From contig OZ022239.1 of assembly GCA_963978895.1 (NCBI GenBank), positions 33,055,454 to 33,119,453 of the forward strand: DNA of 64,000 nucleotides, given 5' to 3'. The translations under genes were made by a program, and so were the position numbers. The DNA is from Erpobdella octoculata (taxonomy: Eukaryota > Annelida > Clitellata > Hirudinida > Erpobdellidae). Shown here in pieces: positions 15,377-27,831 of this stretch (position 1 is the stretch's first letter; the number at the start of each line of letters is the position of its first letter). Under the pieces are notes generated by a model. The model did no database searches. It saw only the letters and a program-made list of their open reading frames with translations, and had not been told where the DNA came from.

Positions 15377-16129
15377 AAGCTCTCAAGATAAGCAGATTTA
15401 TTGGGGAATAATCTTGGAAAACAAAATAAAGAAAGAAAAATTAAAAAACAAAAAACATAAAATCAATTCATAAAGGAAAGACAAAAAGTTGAAGCTAAAT
15501 TTGTTGATTGTTTCAGTGATTATGTTCCATTGCGATCCCCTGTCTAGTGGTGCTTGTTCGTTTATCAGTTTTCGTTTTCGTCTGAAATCGTCTGTTTAGA
15601 TATCTGCGTCTGTGTCTGCTTGTTTGTATGTACTTTTTCTGGGTGTGCTCGATAGATCGGCATGCTTTATAATTAACTTTTTATTGTTTGCTCGACAGTA
15701 CTGTCAGCCTGAATGCAACACTTCAAATATATACCTTTTCTCTTTCTACTGTAAAAAATATTTAGAATTTTGGTTATTTATTCTTGAAATATTTAATTTC
15801 ACTTTAATAAGCAGGTGATTTATTAAAAGCTTATTCAAATTTTTTTCCAACCAATTTTTAGTTTTTTATCAATTGTTTTTTACGCTCAGTCATCGTCATC
15901 AAAATTATTTTTGAATAATAATGCAACTGTTATTATGTCTTTTTTAATTATTAATAAGAATCCTTACAGTAATTCAATTACAAAGTTATTCGTGCAAATC
16001 GACTTCGTAAACCGATTTCGTAAAGACTGTAATTACGTTTAACTGTAATTTTATTATTTACCGTCTTCTCGTTTTAGTAATTTTCCTAATCTTTATAAAA
16101 CGTTAATAAATTATCAATAAAAATTTTTT

Positions 16130-16208
16130 ATATTTTTTACATATTAAATTACATAATTAATACATAATAAATTACATAATTAATACATAATAAATTACAT
16201 AATTATTA
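16130..16208. repeat. 28-bp tandem repeat
   Basis: Nearly three copies of AAATTACATAATTAATACATAAT-type units. Confidence 0.8.
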
Positions 16209-16266
16209 CTAAATAATATAGCCGCATTGACAATTATGACAAAATAAAACCAATAAAATTCTGCAC

Positions 16267-16329
16267 TGACCTCCAGGCGGTGGTAGTTTCTCGTAGCCGC
16301 GTAAAAGTTTGCGAGCAAGCGATGGATCT
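16267..16329 (-). CDS. candidate N-terminal exon of the chloride channel
   Basis: A short open stretch on the minus strand encodes IHRLLANFYAATRNYHRLE. It has acceptor TTACTTACAG (or the AG two bases later) and donor GTCAGT after 16271, or GTGCAG after 16267. The LL.N.Y..R pattern resembles the N-terminal helix of Cys-loop receptors, which precedes the VQIGIYI strand. With the GTGCAG donor it joins exon 14008-14072 in frame; with the better-looking GTCAGT donor it does not. It may be a real exon, an alternative exon or a chance match. Confidence 0.4.
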
Positions 16330-17097
16330 CTGTAAGTAAGTAATATGTTGTTGATGAACAAATTAAATTATTATTCATGTATTAATCAGATAAAATACAG
16401 TTTTTTTTGGAAAAAAAACAATTATGTTAATGATTGTCATAAACATCCAAATAGTTCATTTTTGAATACATCTAAGCAAATGATAATGTTTGAAACTCCT
16501 AAGCGGGAAAACCCTTGAGCTATTTCTGTCCGGGGCAATTTTTCTTCCGAATTTTAAAGAGAAGAAAAACCACGACATGCGGTTCATTGCACAGTTTTGT
16601 ACACAACTCATAAATCCGGAGCCGAGGAAAAGTTGAAACTTCTGCAGCCTATAAAACTTCTCGGGCTTGCTAACTTACATGCTGTCACTTCGAGTCAGGC
16701 AATTCACCAACTCAATCCGTTCAACTCGAGCAAGTGTGAAAAAGTGAAGCGACAAAAAAATACATCACAAAAACAATTTTATTTTGTTTTAAATAATTTA
16801 TTTTCATTGTATAAATATGCTGACTGTTTTTCAATAAAACTACGTGTTAATATTCTTGTTTATTGAGTCTAAAATGTTGTGTGTTTATTAATAGTTGTCG
16901 ACTATTCAAACAATCGGTCAATCAATCATAAAGATTTGTGTAGCCCCTTTTCAACAGTGTTAAACAGATAGTAATTAGTATTAGTATTATTCATTTATTA
17001 TATGTTAATTTATTTAAAACCAATATTCATATTATATACTATTTTACTTTTTATTTTTATGCATTGAAAACAAAATAAGTATATAAATCCGCCTTAC

Positions 17098-17282
17098 TGG
17101 TTTTGTGGAGAGACTTCCGTTCGTATGAAAACCAGAAAAATTGTCGAGAATATCGGAACAAATTTTGCCAACATCTTGCACCACCAGCGGCGTCGGAGCG
17201 TTAGCCGCTGTAGCAGTCGAAGCGATAGTCCCGTTAGTAGTTGCTGTGACCGCGGTGATCGCAGTGGCAGTCGCTGCTGACG
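17098..17282 (-). CDS. candidate N-terminal exon of the chloride channel
   Basis: An open minus-strand stretch with a very good donor (CCA|GTAAGG at 17097) and a plausible acceptor (CTCACCTAG at 17283). It encodes an Ala/Thr-rich lead and then VGKICSDILDNFSGFH and TNGSLSTKP. The SD.LD...SGY segment and the distance to the VQIGIYI strand fit the mature N-terminus of glycine-receptor-like channels. Direct joining to exon 14008-14072 is out of phase unless the internal acceptor there is used. No signal-peptide exon was identified further upstream. Confidence 0.4.
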
Positions 17283-17429
17283 CTAGGTGAGATCGAAACG
17301 TTTCGGAGTTTCATCCATATCCATCAGCGCTCGCCGGATAGTTTCGTGAATATCAAAAGCATTCCCATCTTTGAACAGCATTTAGGCGTTAGAATTAAGC
17401 AACTTTGCCATCTATCGTCGATATCCGTA

Positions 17430-17720
17430 ACGATGGTGGTGGTGATGATGATGACGATGCTGATGACGATGATGATGATTATTATTGTGGTGGTGGTGGT
17501 ACTGATGATGATTCGGTGAGTTTTCTTTTTCTGGCCCGACAGATTTCAATTTTATTGTTGTTGTTGTCGACCTTCCGATTCAGTCCTGGTTTCGCGTTAT
17601 TCCATCTAGAAGTCGAGTCTGCCGACGCTCGAACCGCCATTGCAGCGCCGACAGCTGTCTTGCTGATGGTGGTGGTGATTATGATTTTGATAATGTTGCT
17701 GGAGTTCGATGGTTGAACTG
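17430..17720. other. CpG-richer stretch with GGTGGT/GATGATG runs
   Basis: The block holds trinucleotide runs and scattered CpG and reads open on both strands. On the minus strand it could hold a leader exon of the channel gene, but I see no convincing signal peptide. Annotated only as a place to look. Confidence 0.3.
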
Positions 17721-17975
17721 GCTCCACCGTCGTTTAAAACTAAATCTAAAACACTTGTGCCTACCCCCTCACATTCGCCAGTTCATGGCCGGAAAGAATG
17801 AGTGAACTCTTGGAAAGCGTTTAACTTGTTTTGACTGCTTTGACGACGACGACGAAGATGGCGATGTAAATTTTCTATCAATTTTCTGTCATCAATGACG
17901 GCTTTTTTTAGAGCTACTTGCGTGAATATTCACATACATATTTTATAATTTTTTAAGTTATATAATAAACATAAT

Positions 17976-18117
<142 letters not shown>

Positions 18118-18402
18118 GATGTATGTATAATATTTATTTTTATATATATATATATATATGCATACACATATAATAATATTGAATGTTCAAACGACCTTCC
18201 GATGCACAACATATTTTCCAATACCGAGTTCATCACTCACACTCCTGGAAGACAAACGATATTTGTACGTGCACATATGGCTTCTGTGCATGTGTTTGTC
18301 CGCTCGTGGGTGGGGATGTGTATATACGTTAATATTTGTTTTTGTCTATAATGTTTTATATGTTTGTGTATAGCTTTCTGTAATGTTTATTTGATCATTT
18401 AA

Positions 18403-18553
<151 letters not shown>

Positions 18554-19039
18554 CATTAGCAAAATGTTCAAATTTTTGGCGTTTTCCCTAATCTCTCTCT
18601 CTCATTCTTTATCTCTTTCTCTCTCTTTTTTTCTCTCTTTCTCTTCTCTCTATCTCTCTCTTTTTCTTTCTCTAAATTTCTTTATTTTTTTTCACTTTAC
18701 TGACAACTAGACAGGGGCAAGAGCATAATTAATTATTAAAATTCTGAAACTTTACCATTGAATATAACAACGACTTGCTCTATCAATAGTAATGATGATG
18801 ATCATCACGATGGTAATGATAATGAGTATGATGATGATCGTCGTGATGATGATAATGACGATTGTGACGATGGTGATGGTGTATAAATAAAGAAAAACGA
18901 GATAACAGGAATAATCCTAGAGAAATAAAAAAGCAACAATATTATCGACGACGGCCTCCCAACATATTTAAGAGTCTTGTGAATCGTCAAAATGCCGGCT
19001 TCCTTTCTTATTTTCGAATACTTTTTGGAATTTTTGTTG

Positions 19040-19140
19040 TTTCTGTTGCACATTTTCTGTTGTACATTTTATGTTGTCCATTTTATGTTGTACATTTTTT
19101 GTTGTACATTTTCTGTTGTACGTTTTCTATTGTAAATTTT
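19040..19140. repeat. ~14-bp minisatellite TTTTCTGTTGTACA
   Basis: About seven diverged copies of a TGTTGTACATTTTM unit. Confidence 0.75.
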
Positions 19141-19309
19141 CAGTTCTGTTTACTATGGCATTTTTCTTGTTTACGAGTGCTTATATTATTTTTTATTAAT
19201 AAATGATTTTGGTATTGAGAGAGTTCCGATCCAGGACTTACTCCGTGTCATCCCTTGTATTTAAATTTATTTCTGTTTTCATTTTCGCAATTTTCTTTTT
19301 TTAAAGTTA

Positions 19310-19430
19310 TCCAAAGGAGTTAGCTCCGCGCGAGAATCAACCTGAGCCATGCCGGTGACATTCGAATCACCGACCTACAGGCCGACAGGCGAATGCCTTA
19401 TCGCAATACCACCACAGCCTCAAAAGGTAT
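19310..19430 (-). repeat. tRNA-derived SINE
   Basis: On the minus strand it reads GAGGCTGTGGTGGTATTGCG, then AAGGCATTCGCCTGTCGG, then GGTCGGTGATTCGAAT (B-box) and CACCGGCATGGCTCAG. The tRNA-like head shares the CGCCTGTCG and GGTCGG words with the SINE at 54.3 kb. It is followed by non-tRNA sequence, so it is a SINE and not a functional tRNA. Confidence 0.65.
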
Positions 19431-20230
19431 TTCTTGTTGTTGTTTTTTTGTTGTTTTTTTTATTGTTGAATTTTAATTCCTTGTGAACATAGAAGAACAG
19501 CAGGAAAAGACGCCCGTGAACAATAAAATAATTAAAAGTTTTTGACGTCAGAAATTAAAGAGAGAGAGAAAAACGAGAAAGAAAGAAAGAAGAAGAGAAA
19601 GACGGAATATTACTTCCTAATTCCGCCAGTAAACACGATATCAGAACACGAGAACAGCCAATGAATGCTTTGTGACCAGAGAGGTACAATTGTCGACGCC
19701 ACAGCTGAACAACGAAAGGGTCCTAACAATGTCGGATTTCTCAAGCAGTTTGAACACTTCGCAATGTCATTCTATTATACGGCCGAATGCAATTCTTTTT
19801 TCGGATCAACTCGGATTTTAACAAACATTTTATTTTCCTTATATAACAAATTATTTACTATTAAAATATAAATATTTTAAGCTGACGAGATTGAACTTGC
19901 TCAGTATCACGTTCAAGGCTGATTAGGAATGTTTGTAATGTTATAAGTTAACGGATTACCAGTTTTGAATCTTCCGGATTTAAATTTTGCGAGTTACCCA
20001 AAAAAACAGTTGAGTCACACAACTGACTTCTGATGACTGGTGATTGGGGTAAGAAATGCCACTATTCTATATCTCAGTTTATTATTTCATGGCTTGCTGA
20101 CATTTAATTCGATTAAGAGTTAACAGCACATTCATTTCATCCAAACTACACGAGCCATACTTAGTGACAATACTTATACTTTTCCAATCCTACCACAATC
20201 AATCAATCAATCAATCAATGATTATTCCAG

Positions 20231-21473
20231 AATTAGGCCTCGGCCTAGGACTCGGTGGTTTCGGGGTGCTCCTCATTGCCGTAGCTGTTGCAGTTGTCTG
20301 TTACTTACAAGAACGCAAGAAGAGGTATATTATTAATTCAATACATTCAGGTCGTCCGCTTTAAATGTTAATTACATTTAGAGAGAATAAAAAACGTCTG
20401 TGTGAAAAGTTTCATCTTTGTGTTTCATGCCATTTGTATTAATTAATTAATTAATCAATTAATTTGTTAATTGATTGATTGATTAAAATGTGTTCTTTAG
20501 TTTCATTCATTAAAATTTATGCACAACTGCTATTTGTGAGCATGATTTTAGTACTCAACTAATCGATCAGTAAGCAAGCGTCATCGCAGTAATATATCTT
20601 ATTCTATACACTTTCTTTCATAAGTCCCTGGTCGACACCCATGTGTATCTTGCCAGTTGAGTATTTAAAAAATAATTGTACTCCAGGCTAACCTAACCTC
20701 TGACTCTCTGACCCTTGATGACCTTATCTCATTACGTGGAGGTCATCACCTTCATCACCATTTGAGCCTAATGTGCATTAAGTTAGTTTGATTCGTTTAT
20801 TTATTTATTAAACAGTTCGAAAAAACAAGGAAAAAAATGTCCAACGCCAAAAAAGTCATTCTTCAGTTCCATGATCCTCAAGCATAACAAAAAGCCAGTC
20901 ATACCGAGTGTCCTGTCAGTTCATAATCCATTTGCAGGGAAGCCTTTCAATTCAAGAGATTCAACGCTTGTCCTGATTCCTTTGGGAGATAGATCGAGTA
21001 AGTGCACTTATAATCTGTTTGTTTTGGTTTTATATATATATAAACAACTAATAAGTCTGTTTTTGCTGCTTAAAGCCACCAGGATTAGTGACATTCCCGA
21101 AAGGTCCAATGTATTCACCGTCGAAAATTCCAATGGTAGCACATCCAGCGTCCAATCTACAACCCCAGTCATACTGCTACAGAAACCGATGCCGCCAAAG
21201 CCCTTCGGCGTCGTTGAAGGCAATCCAGCACCCTCGACGGCCACGAAGATGGCTGGAGACGATGTCGACCACCCCGTATTGAGACAAAAATCTAGGTTTT
21301 CAAATCAGACGGGCCTATCCGGCATGATGACAAACCCGGGTAATAGTGTCATGATAACAGGAGAAGAGCTGTCCCTTACAGTGCAACAGATATTTGACAG
21401 CGCTCTTTCAATACACGAGATGGAGACCGATAACCCAAGGAGATCTCGCAACACTATTTATCCGTTCAATTAA
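20231..21473 (+). CDS. single-pass membrane protein, last three exons (unrecognised)
   Basis: There are three plus-strand exons. The first, 20231-20324, follows acceptor TTATTCCAG and encodes ELGLGLGLGGFGVLLIAVAV then AVVCYLQERKK, a clear transmembrane helix with a basic stop-transfer end. The second, 20816-20997, follows acceptor TTAAACAG and encodes KKCPTPKKSFFSSMILKHNK and PSVLSVHNPFAGKP. The third, 21076-21473, ends in TAA and is Ser/Thr/Pro-rich, with KPMPPKPFGVV, a Pro-rich motif, and LSLTVQQIFDSALSIHEMET near its end. Phases agree throughout (AG|T, A|CC). So this is the cytoplasmic tail of a type I-like receptor or adhesion protein whose ectodomain exons should lie upstream. I do not recognise the family. 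The last intron is 78 nt, a multiple of three with no stop, so it could be retained. Confidence 0.7.
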
Positions 21474-22039
21474 GTCTCTCCTGAGTGTAATTTTTTTCAA
21501 TTTTTAATGGTTACGTCATAATATTAATGCCTGATTATTAATTATGAAAAATCACTCATTTAAAGTTGACTTTTATGTAGATTTGTCTTCTGGAGGATTT
21601 TGGCCGACATATCTGCGTTTATTCGATACTGAAATATCGGTTATCTACTGTATTCGACGTAATTTGTACAATTTGTTTTTATAATAGTTACAATTATTAA
21701 ATATTTTTAATATTATATTTATGTTGCTAGTTATATAATTTTTTTTATTATTATCTTACATTATTCTTCTTTTTTTTGTTTCCATTCCCGAAAACGTTGA
21801 ACAAGTTTTGTTGTATACTTTTCAGCCACTGCGGCAAACTGTCTTTGTCGTTTGTGCTGCCCGGTCAACCAGCAGGTCATTAAAAAATGTCATTCTTTCG
21901 CAAGACGAAAGTAAAAATTAATTTTTTTAATTTATTAATTAATGATAACGATCTGTCGGTTTTAATTGTTCCTTACCATTTATCCGCAGATCCATCATCA
22001 AAAAGCCTTTACACATTTGAGACTTATGATGGTTTGATT

Positions 22040-22202
22040 ACTCTAAATTGCGAGCCATTCCCATGGCTGGGCGGATAATAGAGTAGGGACAGTTAAAAGG
22101 ATCAAATTATGATCCACGACAGGAAGTATACTTAGGTGCTTCTTACATACAACTATTTCAGTTTTAAAACACCTGGTGTAAAAGACTATAAACTATTATA
22201 AA
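22040..22202 (+). mobile_element. relic related to the hAT element at 60.7-62.9 kb
   Basis: The words TCAAATTATGATCCACGACAGGA (split around 22104-22126), TTTTAAAACACCTGGTGTAAA and ATAAACTATTA occur in the same order at 62262-62357. So this is a fragment of the same element family. A short open frame before it, after an AG near 21989, is not convincing as an exon. Confidence 0.5.
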
Positions 22203-22320
22203 CTAGCGGGGTACCCGGTGGAGTATTTACAAATGTTACATAGGTTCAACGGGAAACTTATTAATATTCATGTAGGGCGTGGTTTAGCCGCTGTGATGCT
22301 GCCAGACATGGAATTCTAGA
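22203..22320. repeat. left arm of a ~95-bp inverted repeat
   Basis: 22217-22315 (GTATTTACAAATGTTACATAG ... GCCGCTGTGATGCTGCCAGAC) is matched in reverse complement by 24080-24175 with few differences. The arm begins beside an ACTAGCGGGGTACCCGG Helitron-type terminus and flanks the cluster at 22.5-23.8 kb. Confidence 0.7.
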
Positions 22321-22509
22321 TATACTGACTGGAAAATTAGGCAGGCCTCAAATAAATTCGGAATCGGCACGTTGAGGCCTATACGCACATATATAATAGC
22401 TGTCTTAGCCGATCAAATGTTTATTTCGTATAATTTAGTTGTGTGCTCCGCTGTTCTTTTGTGTTGTCGTCTGTTAATTTGGTCAGTGTTTATATATTTT
22501 TATGTTTAT

Positions 22510-23234
<725 letters not shown>

Positions 23235-23285
23235 ACTAGGAATCGAACCCACGTGTCTACGGCAACACCGCCTCGCCTAAATGCA
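23235..23285 (-). repeat. tRNA-like SINE fragment
   Basis: On the minus strand it ends GGGTTCGATTCCTAGTC, a perfect Pol III B-box, after GGCGAGGCGGTGTTGCCG. Only the 3' half of a tRNA-like head is present. Confidence 0.4.
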
Positions 23286-23316
23286 AGCGCTCTTATATAT
23301 TTGTATATATTTATAT

Positions 23317-23757
<441 letters not shown>

Positions 23758-23945
23758 GCACATCTTGCAAGTAAAATTTAACCAGTTTTTTGACTAGCTA
23801 GAAAGCTGAAACTTTCAGCATAGCTGTATATTGGATGACATTACATGATTCAATTAAAAAAACTAATTTTAATATCTTTCGTATTTGAAATAAAAGTTTG
23901 TGTTGAAAAACTCGTTTTCTCTTTTACATGTTTAGTAATAATGAG
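23758..23945. repeat. dispersed ~190-bp repeat, copy 1
   Basis: TTTAACCAGTTTTTTGACTAG, AGCTGAAACTTTCAGCATAG, TATTGGATGACATTACATG and GTGTTGAAAAACTCGTTTT occur in the same order at 54660-54870. Neither copy encodes a protein. Confidence 0.75.
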
Positions 23946-24079
23946 CAACAAGGTTGTTTTATTTTTGTTCTGCGCTTATATTATCTTTTAAATTATGTTA
24001 TACTCATAAATTTTTGTTTACGGTAACGTCCTTTCTTTCATTCAATATATTCATAACTAAACAAAATGTCCGACCTATA

Positions 24080-24175
24080 TATCTGGCTTGTCTAGCAGCA
24101 TCACAGCGGCTAAAGTACGCCCTACATGAATATTAATAAGTTACCCGTTGAACCTATGTAGCATTTGTAAATACG
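24080..24175. repeat. right arm of ~95-bp inverted repeat
   Basis: Reverse-complement partner of 22217-22315. It is followed at 24176-24225 by a degraded Helitron-type terminus (CTACCCGGCGCTGCCCGGCG). Confidence 0.7.
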
Positions 24176-24219
24176 CTACCCGGCGCTGCCCGGCGTTTTT
24201 AGTGGTTTTTCTATTGTTT

Positions 24220-24345
24220 TTCTGGAATCATCGGAACTGATCCCAAGACAACTGATTCCAGGACAACTGATCCCAAGACTACTGATACCAGGACAACTGA
24301 TCCCGGGACAACTGATCCCAGTACAACTGATCCCATTTTATGATA
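24220..24345. repeat. 15-bp minisatellite ACTGATCCCAGGACA
   Basis: About seven units of ACAACTGATCCCAGG. Inverted units of the same satellite occur at 34150-34215. Confidence 0.8.
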
Positions 24346-24519
24346 TTTCAAGATTTCTGCAATCATTAAACTGATATTAAAATATTAACATACATAATTT
24401 CCTCTATGTATTTTTGTTTTGAAATAAAAAACTTTTGAAGTTTCTTTTTGTTCTAAATATATTCATCAATGTCTTTGAGTGAAAGTGACAATAAATATTA
24501 GACATTGATAAATCGGTTC

Positions 24520-24755
24520 CATGATAAAACAGAACATGATAAAACAGAACATGACAAAACAGAACATTATAAAACAGAACATGGTAAAACAGAACATGAT
24601 GAAACAGAACATGATAAAACAAAACATGATAAAACAGAACAGTGAAGAAACAGAACAATGAATTAACAAAACAGTGAAGAAACAGAACAATGAGTTAACA
24701 GAACAGTGAAAAAACAAAACATTGAATAATCAGAACAGTGATAAAACAGAACATC
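24520..24755. repeat. 15-bp minisatellite CATGATAAAACAGAA
   Basis: About 14 units with small changes. The 15-bp period gives long open frames rich in F, M, C and V on the minus strand, which are artefacts. 24760-25235 shows no gene. Confidence 0.9.
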
Positions 24756-25239
24756 TCGCATATTTTTTTCAACTTTTTTGTGATAAACACACTGTCCGCG
24801 ATCAAATTGTTCCAAGTTAAAATGTCCGGAGATATTTTAACTTAGTGTCATATAATTGAAGTTTTATATGACAATGTAGTTTATATTATTTTTAGATTTT
24901 TTAACCTCTTTACGTCTGGGTATAACTTGCTCATCGCTGTATGCACAACAGAAGCTGTAGAAATAAATAAATATTTTACATGTGCACATTTTTCTATAAC
25001 CAACTTTGTACGGATAATAATATATATCTATAAGTCCAACTTTGAACTATGATTTCGTAGGAACGTAGAAAGTTTTTCAACCGTTACACTGGCATCTGGC
25101 ACTAATGTTTTTTTAATGTGTTTACAACTTTTGATGAGTGAATTTTCATGGGGAAAAAATTGCATTGATCAATTAATAAGAAGCCACTCAGGTAGACACA
25201 AACACTTCACTGAACACTCAAACATAAATTGTCTTAGAC

Positions 25240-25550
25240 CAGCGGTTCTCAACCTGTGGGTCGCGTCCCCAACGGGGGTCGCCTGACAATTTTATAGGGT
25301 CGCCTAAGACTTTCAGAAATTTGAGTTTTTTTTAAACAGGCTTTTTCAATTTGAAACTTATCTGCGTTGCTCAAATAGCCATGTATAATGGTACTTATTC
25401 CTTTTGCCACAACACACCTTTGTGAAAAAGTCTTTTCAAGTTTATAAGTTATAAAGTCTAAATACAAAAGTAGATTTAATGCTAAAAATGATTTGTGTTG
25501 TGCTCTATCAAAGACTGCAAAAAAATTTTAAACTCTGCTTCCAAAAATAG
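25240..25550 (+). mobile_element. Charlie-type hAT transposon relic
   Basis: It begins with CAGCGGTTCTCAACCTGTGG, the terminal repeat seen in Charlie/ZBED-related hAT elements (family knowledge), followed by GGTCGC words. Plus-strand codons from about 25392 read LIPFATTHLCEKVFSSL, stop, VIKSKYKSRFNAKNDLCCAL and SKTAKKF. This is the hAT C-terminal dimerisation region with in-frame stops. The central transposase and right terminus are missing, so it is a dead, internally deleted copy. Confidence 0.65.
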
Positions 25551-25789
25551 CTAATGACCGGGGGTAGTCGGAGGTAGTTTTCCAAGAATTTTCTATAACT
25601 TTTTTACATTTTTAACATAACATAACGGAAATGATGGGCGCAAACTATAAGTCTCTATGCCCATATCTAGAATTATATAAAATCTTGTCCATATATATGT
25701 ATATATATATATAAATAATGGTCAAGGCATGCAAGGGATATTTATATTATATATGTATATATATATAGTAATTTTTTTAATTATAGTTA

Positions 25790-27045
25790 TACATTATATC
25801 GCTTAGTTCGAAATGACAATCAATTAGTCTTTTAAATTCATCTAAGTCCTTGGCTTCTATTATTTTCGAAAGGATGTTGTTCCAAATTGCAGTAGATCTG
25901 GTCAGGAAGAAATATTTTCTGCAGTTTCCGTTGAATCTTTGTGTTTACAGTTTGAATTTGTTACCTTGTTCTTCTTTCTTCTGATATCTTTACATTAGGA
26001 AAACACAAACTTCCTTCTTTGTCTTGAATAAAATTGTAGAGCATGATCAGGTCCCCCTCAGTCTTCTGTACTTTAAACAAGGAAGCTTCAAAATTTTCAA
26101 CCTGTCTTTATATTTCAATCGCTTGCATGCCTTGACCATTTTTTTGCTCTCTTCTGGACTCTTTCAATAGCTTCTGTCTTTTTTCTTCCATGGTGACCAC
26201 ACACTGATTGTATACTCCAATTTGGATTTAACCAAAGCTTTATAAATCAATATAGAAAAATCTGTTGTCAAATCTTTAAAATTTCGTGAAATTAAGCCTA
26301 ACAATGAAAAACTTTTTTTAATTACTTTATAAATGTGATCTACAAATGTTAGTGAACTCTGAAATGTAACTCCTAAATCTTTTATTTTATCAAGAAAATT
26401 CAGTTCCACTCCTTCTATATTACATATATAACTGACGATCTTCTAATTGGCGTCCATATCCCACCGCAACACATTTAACAGCATTTAGCTTGATTTCCCA
26501 TTTTTTACTCCAACCTCCTAATGATTTCAAACATCTCTGCAATATCATTCGATCATCACTGGTTTTTATAGTTTTAAATATTTTAGGGTCATCAGCATAC
26601 ATAAACAGCTCCGCCGAGTTATTCTTAACTATTTCAAACATATCATTTACATAAATTATGTAAAGTAATGGCCCTAAAACGCTACGTTGAGGTACCCCAC
26701 TTGTAACTTGAAATCTCTTAGATGCACTATTATTATCCCTAACACTACTTGTTCTATTTGTTAAATTCAATTAATTAAGCTTCTATTGACGCTAATAATT
26801 ATCTATTTTATATTAATTAACTTTGCATGAGATACACGGTCAAACGCTTTTTCAAAATCCGTGTATGTGGTATATTGTTTCCGCTTTTTCAAAATCCGTG
26901 TATGTGGTCTATTGTTTCCCCTTTATCTATTGCACTGTTCCACATATCCATCAATTTTAACAACTGAATTGTAGTTGACTTTCCTCTCGTGAAGCCGTAT
27001 TTCCTATAATCTAGAACTTTCAGGAAACTTTTATTCTGGATGACA
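25790..27045 (-). pseudogene. LINE reverse transcriptase relic (minus)
   Basis: Minus-strand frames give, in order, YGFTRGKSTTIQLLKLMD, FEKAFDRVSHAK, SGVPQRSVLGPLLYIIYVND with FMYADD, IKDLGVTFQSSLTF, YKALVKSKLEYTISVWSP and WNNILSKIIEAKDLDEFK. This is the order of domains from fingers through the YADD catalytic box to the thumb and 3' end of a non-LTR retrotransposon of CR1/Jockey type. Frameshifts separate the blocks. A tandem duplication of about 37 bp lies near 26845-26918. Confidence 0.85.
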
Positions 27046-27700
27046 ATAAAGAAGACTGCCACCAGCTGCAGAGTTGTATCAACAGGACCATGGCATGGTT
27101 TAATAAATGGTTGATGAAAGTTAACGTTGAAAAATGCATGGTACTTAAATTTGGTGGTAAAGTGAAGTTTGATCATACTTATACTATGAATGAAAGAAAC
27201 ATAAATAAAGTGGAATCGATTAAGGATCTGGGTGTGACTTTTCAGCATGATTTGAAATTCAAGATACACATATCTGATGTGATAAACAAGGCCTATTCAA
27301 CACTCGGAGTGATTAGAAGAAACTTTAACCTGTTGGATAAAACGTCATTCACGAGTCTGTATACGTCGCTGGTAAGAAGCAGGCTTGAGTATGCCGTTAG
27401 TATCTGGTCACCTCAGGCAATTGGGTTAATGAAAGAATTGGAAAAAGTACAAAAGAGGGCAACAAAAATACTGAAACAGTGTAAAAATATGAACTACAGA
27501 CAAAGGATGGAATACTTGAACTTGCCTACCCTAAAGTACAGAAGAGATCGGGGTGACATGATCGAGACCTTTAAAATTCTCAATGGTTTTTACGATAAAA
27601 ATTGTTCTCCAGCCTTAAAGTTGATGGTCTAACTGAAATTCTTTTTCATTATTTTAAAGAAATTGTACTACTGGACCTACCATACAAACTTTATATAACC
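27046..27700 (+). pseudogene. LINE reverse transcriptase 3' fragment (plus)
   Basis: It encodes MAWFNKWLMKVNVEKCMVLK, IKDLGVTFQHDLKFKIHI, LYTSLVRSRLEYAVSIWSP, VQKRATKILKQCKNMNYRQR and RRDRGDMIETFKILNG. This is the region after the YADD box of a non-LTR retrotransposon. It is a different copy from the adjoining minus-strand one, because both contain the DLGVTF segment. The frame breaks near 27632. Confidence 0.85.
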
Positions 27701-27831
27701 AAACAAAAAGGATATAGGCACACAGACAGAGGACACAAGGAGGGAAATAAAGAAATTGTTATTTTTAGGTGTTTTTGTTGTTTTTCTGTTTGTTTTTTTT
27801 ATTGTATGTTGAAATTAGAAATTATTTATGG

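Noticed and set aside
17482..17727. Signal-peptide exon of the chloride channel
   Set aside because: The frame is open, but I see no hydrophobic leader; it is rich in trinucleotide-derived codons.
21887..22078. Extra terminal exon (DPSSKSLYTFETYDG) for the membrane protein
   Set aside because: The acceptor at 21989 is fair, but the membrane protein already ends with a stop at 21473 and the sequence runs into a dispersed hAT relic.
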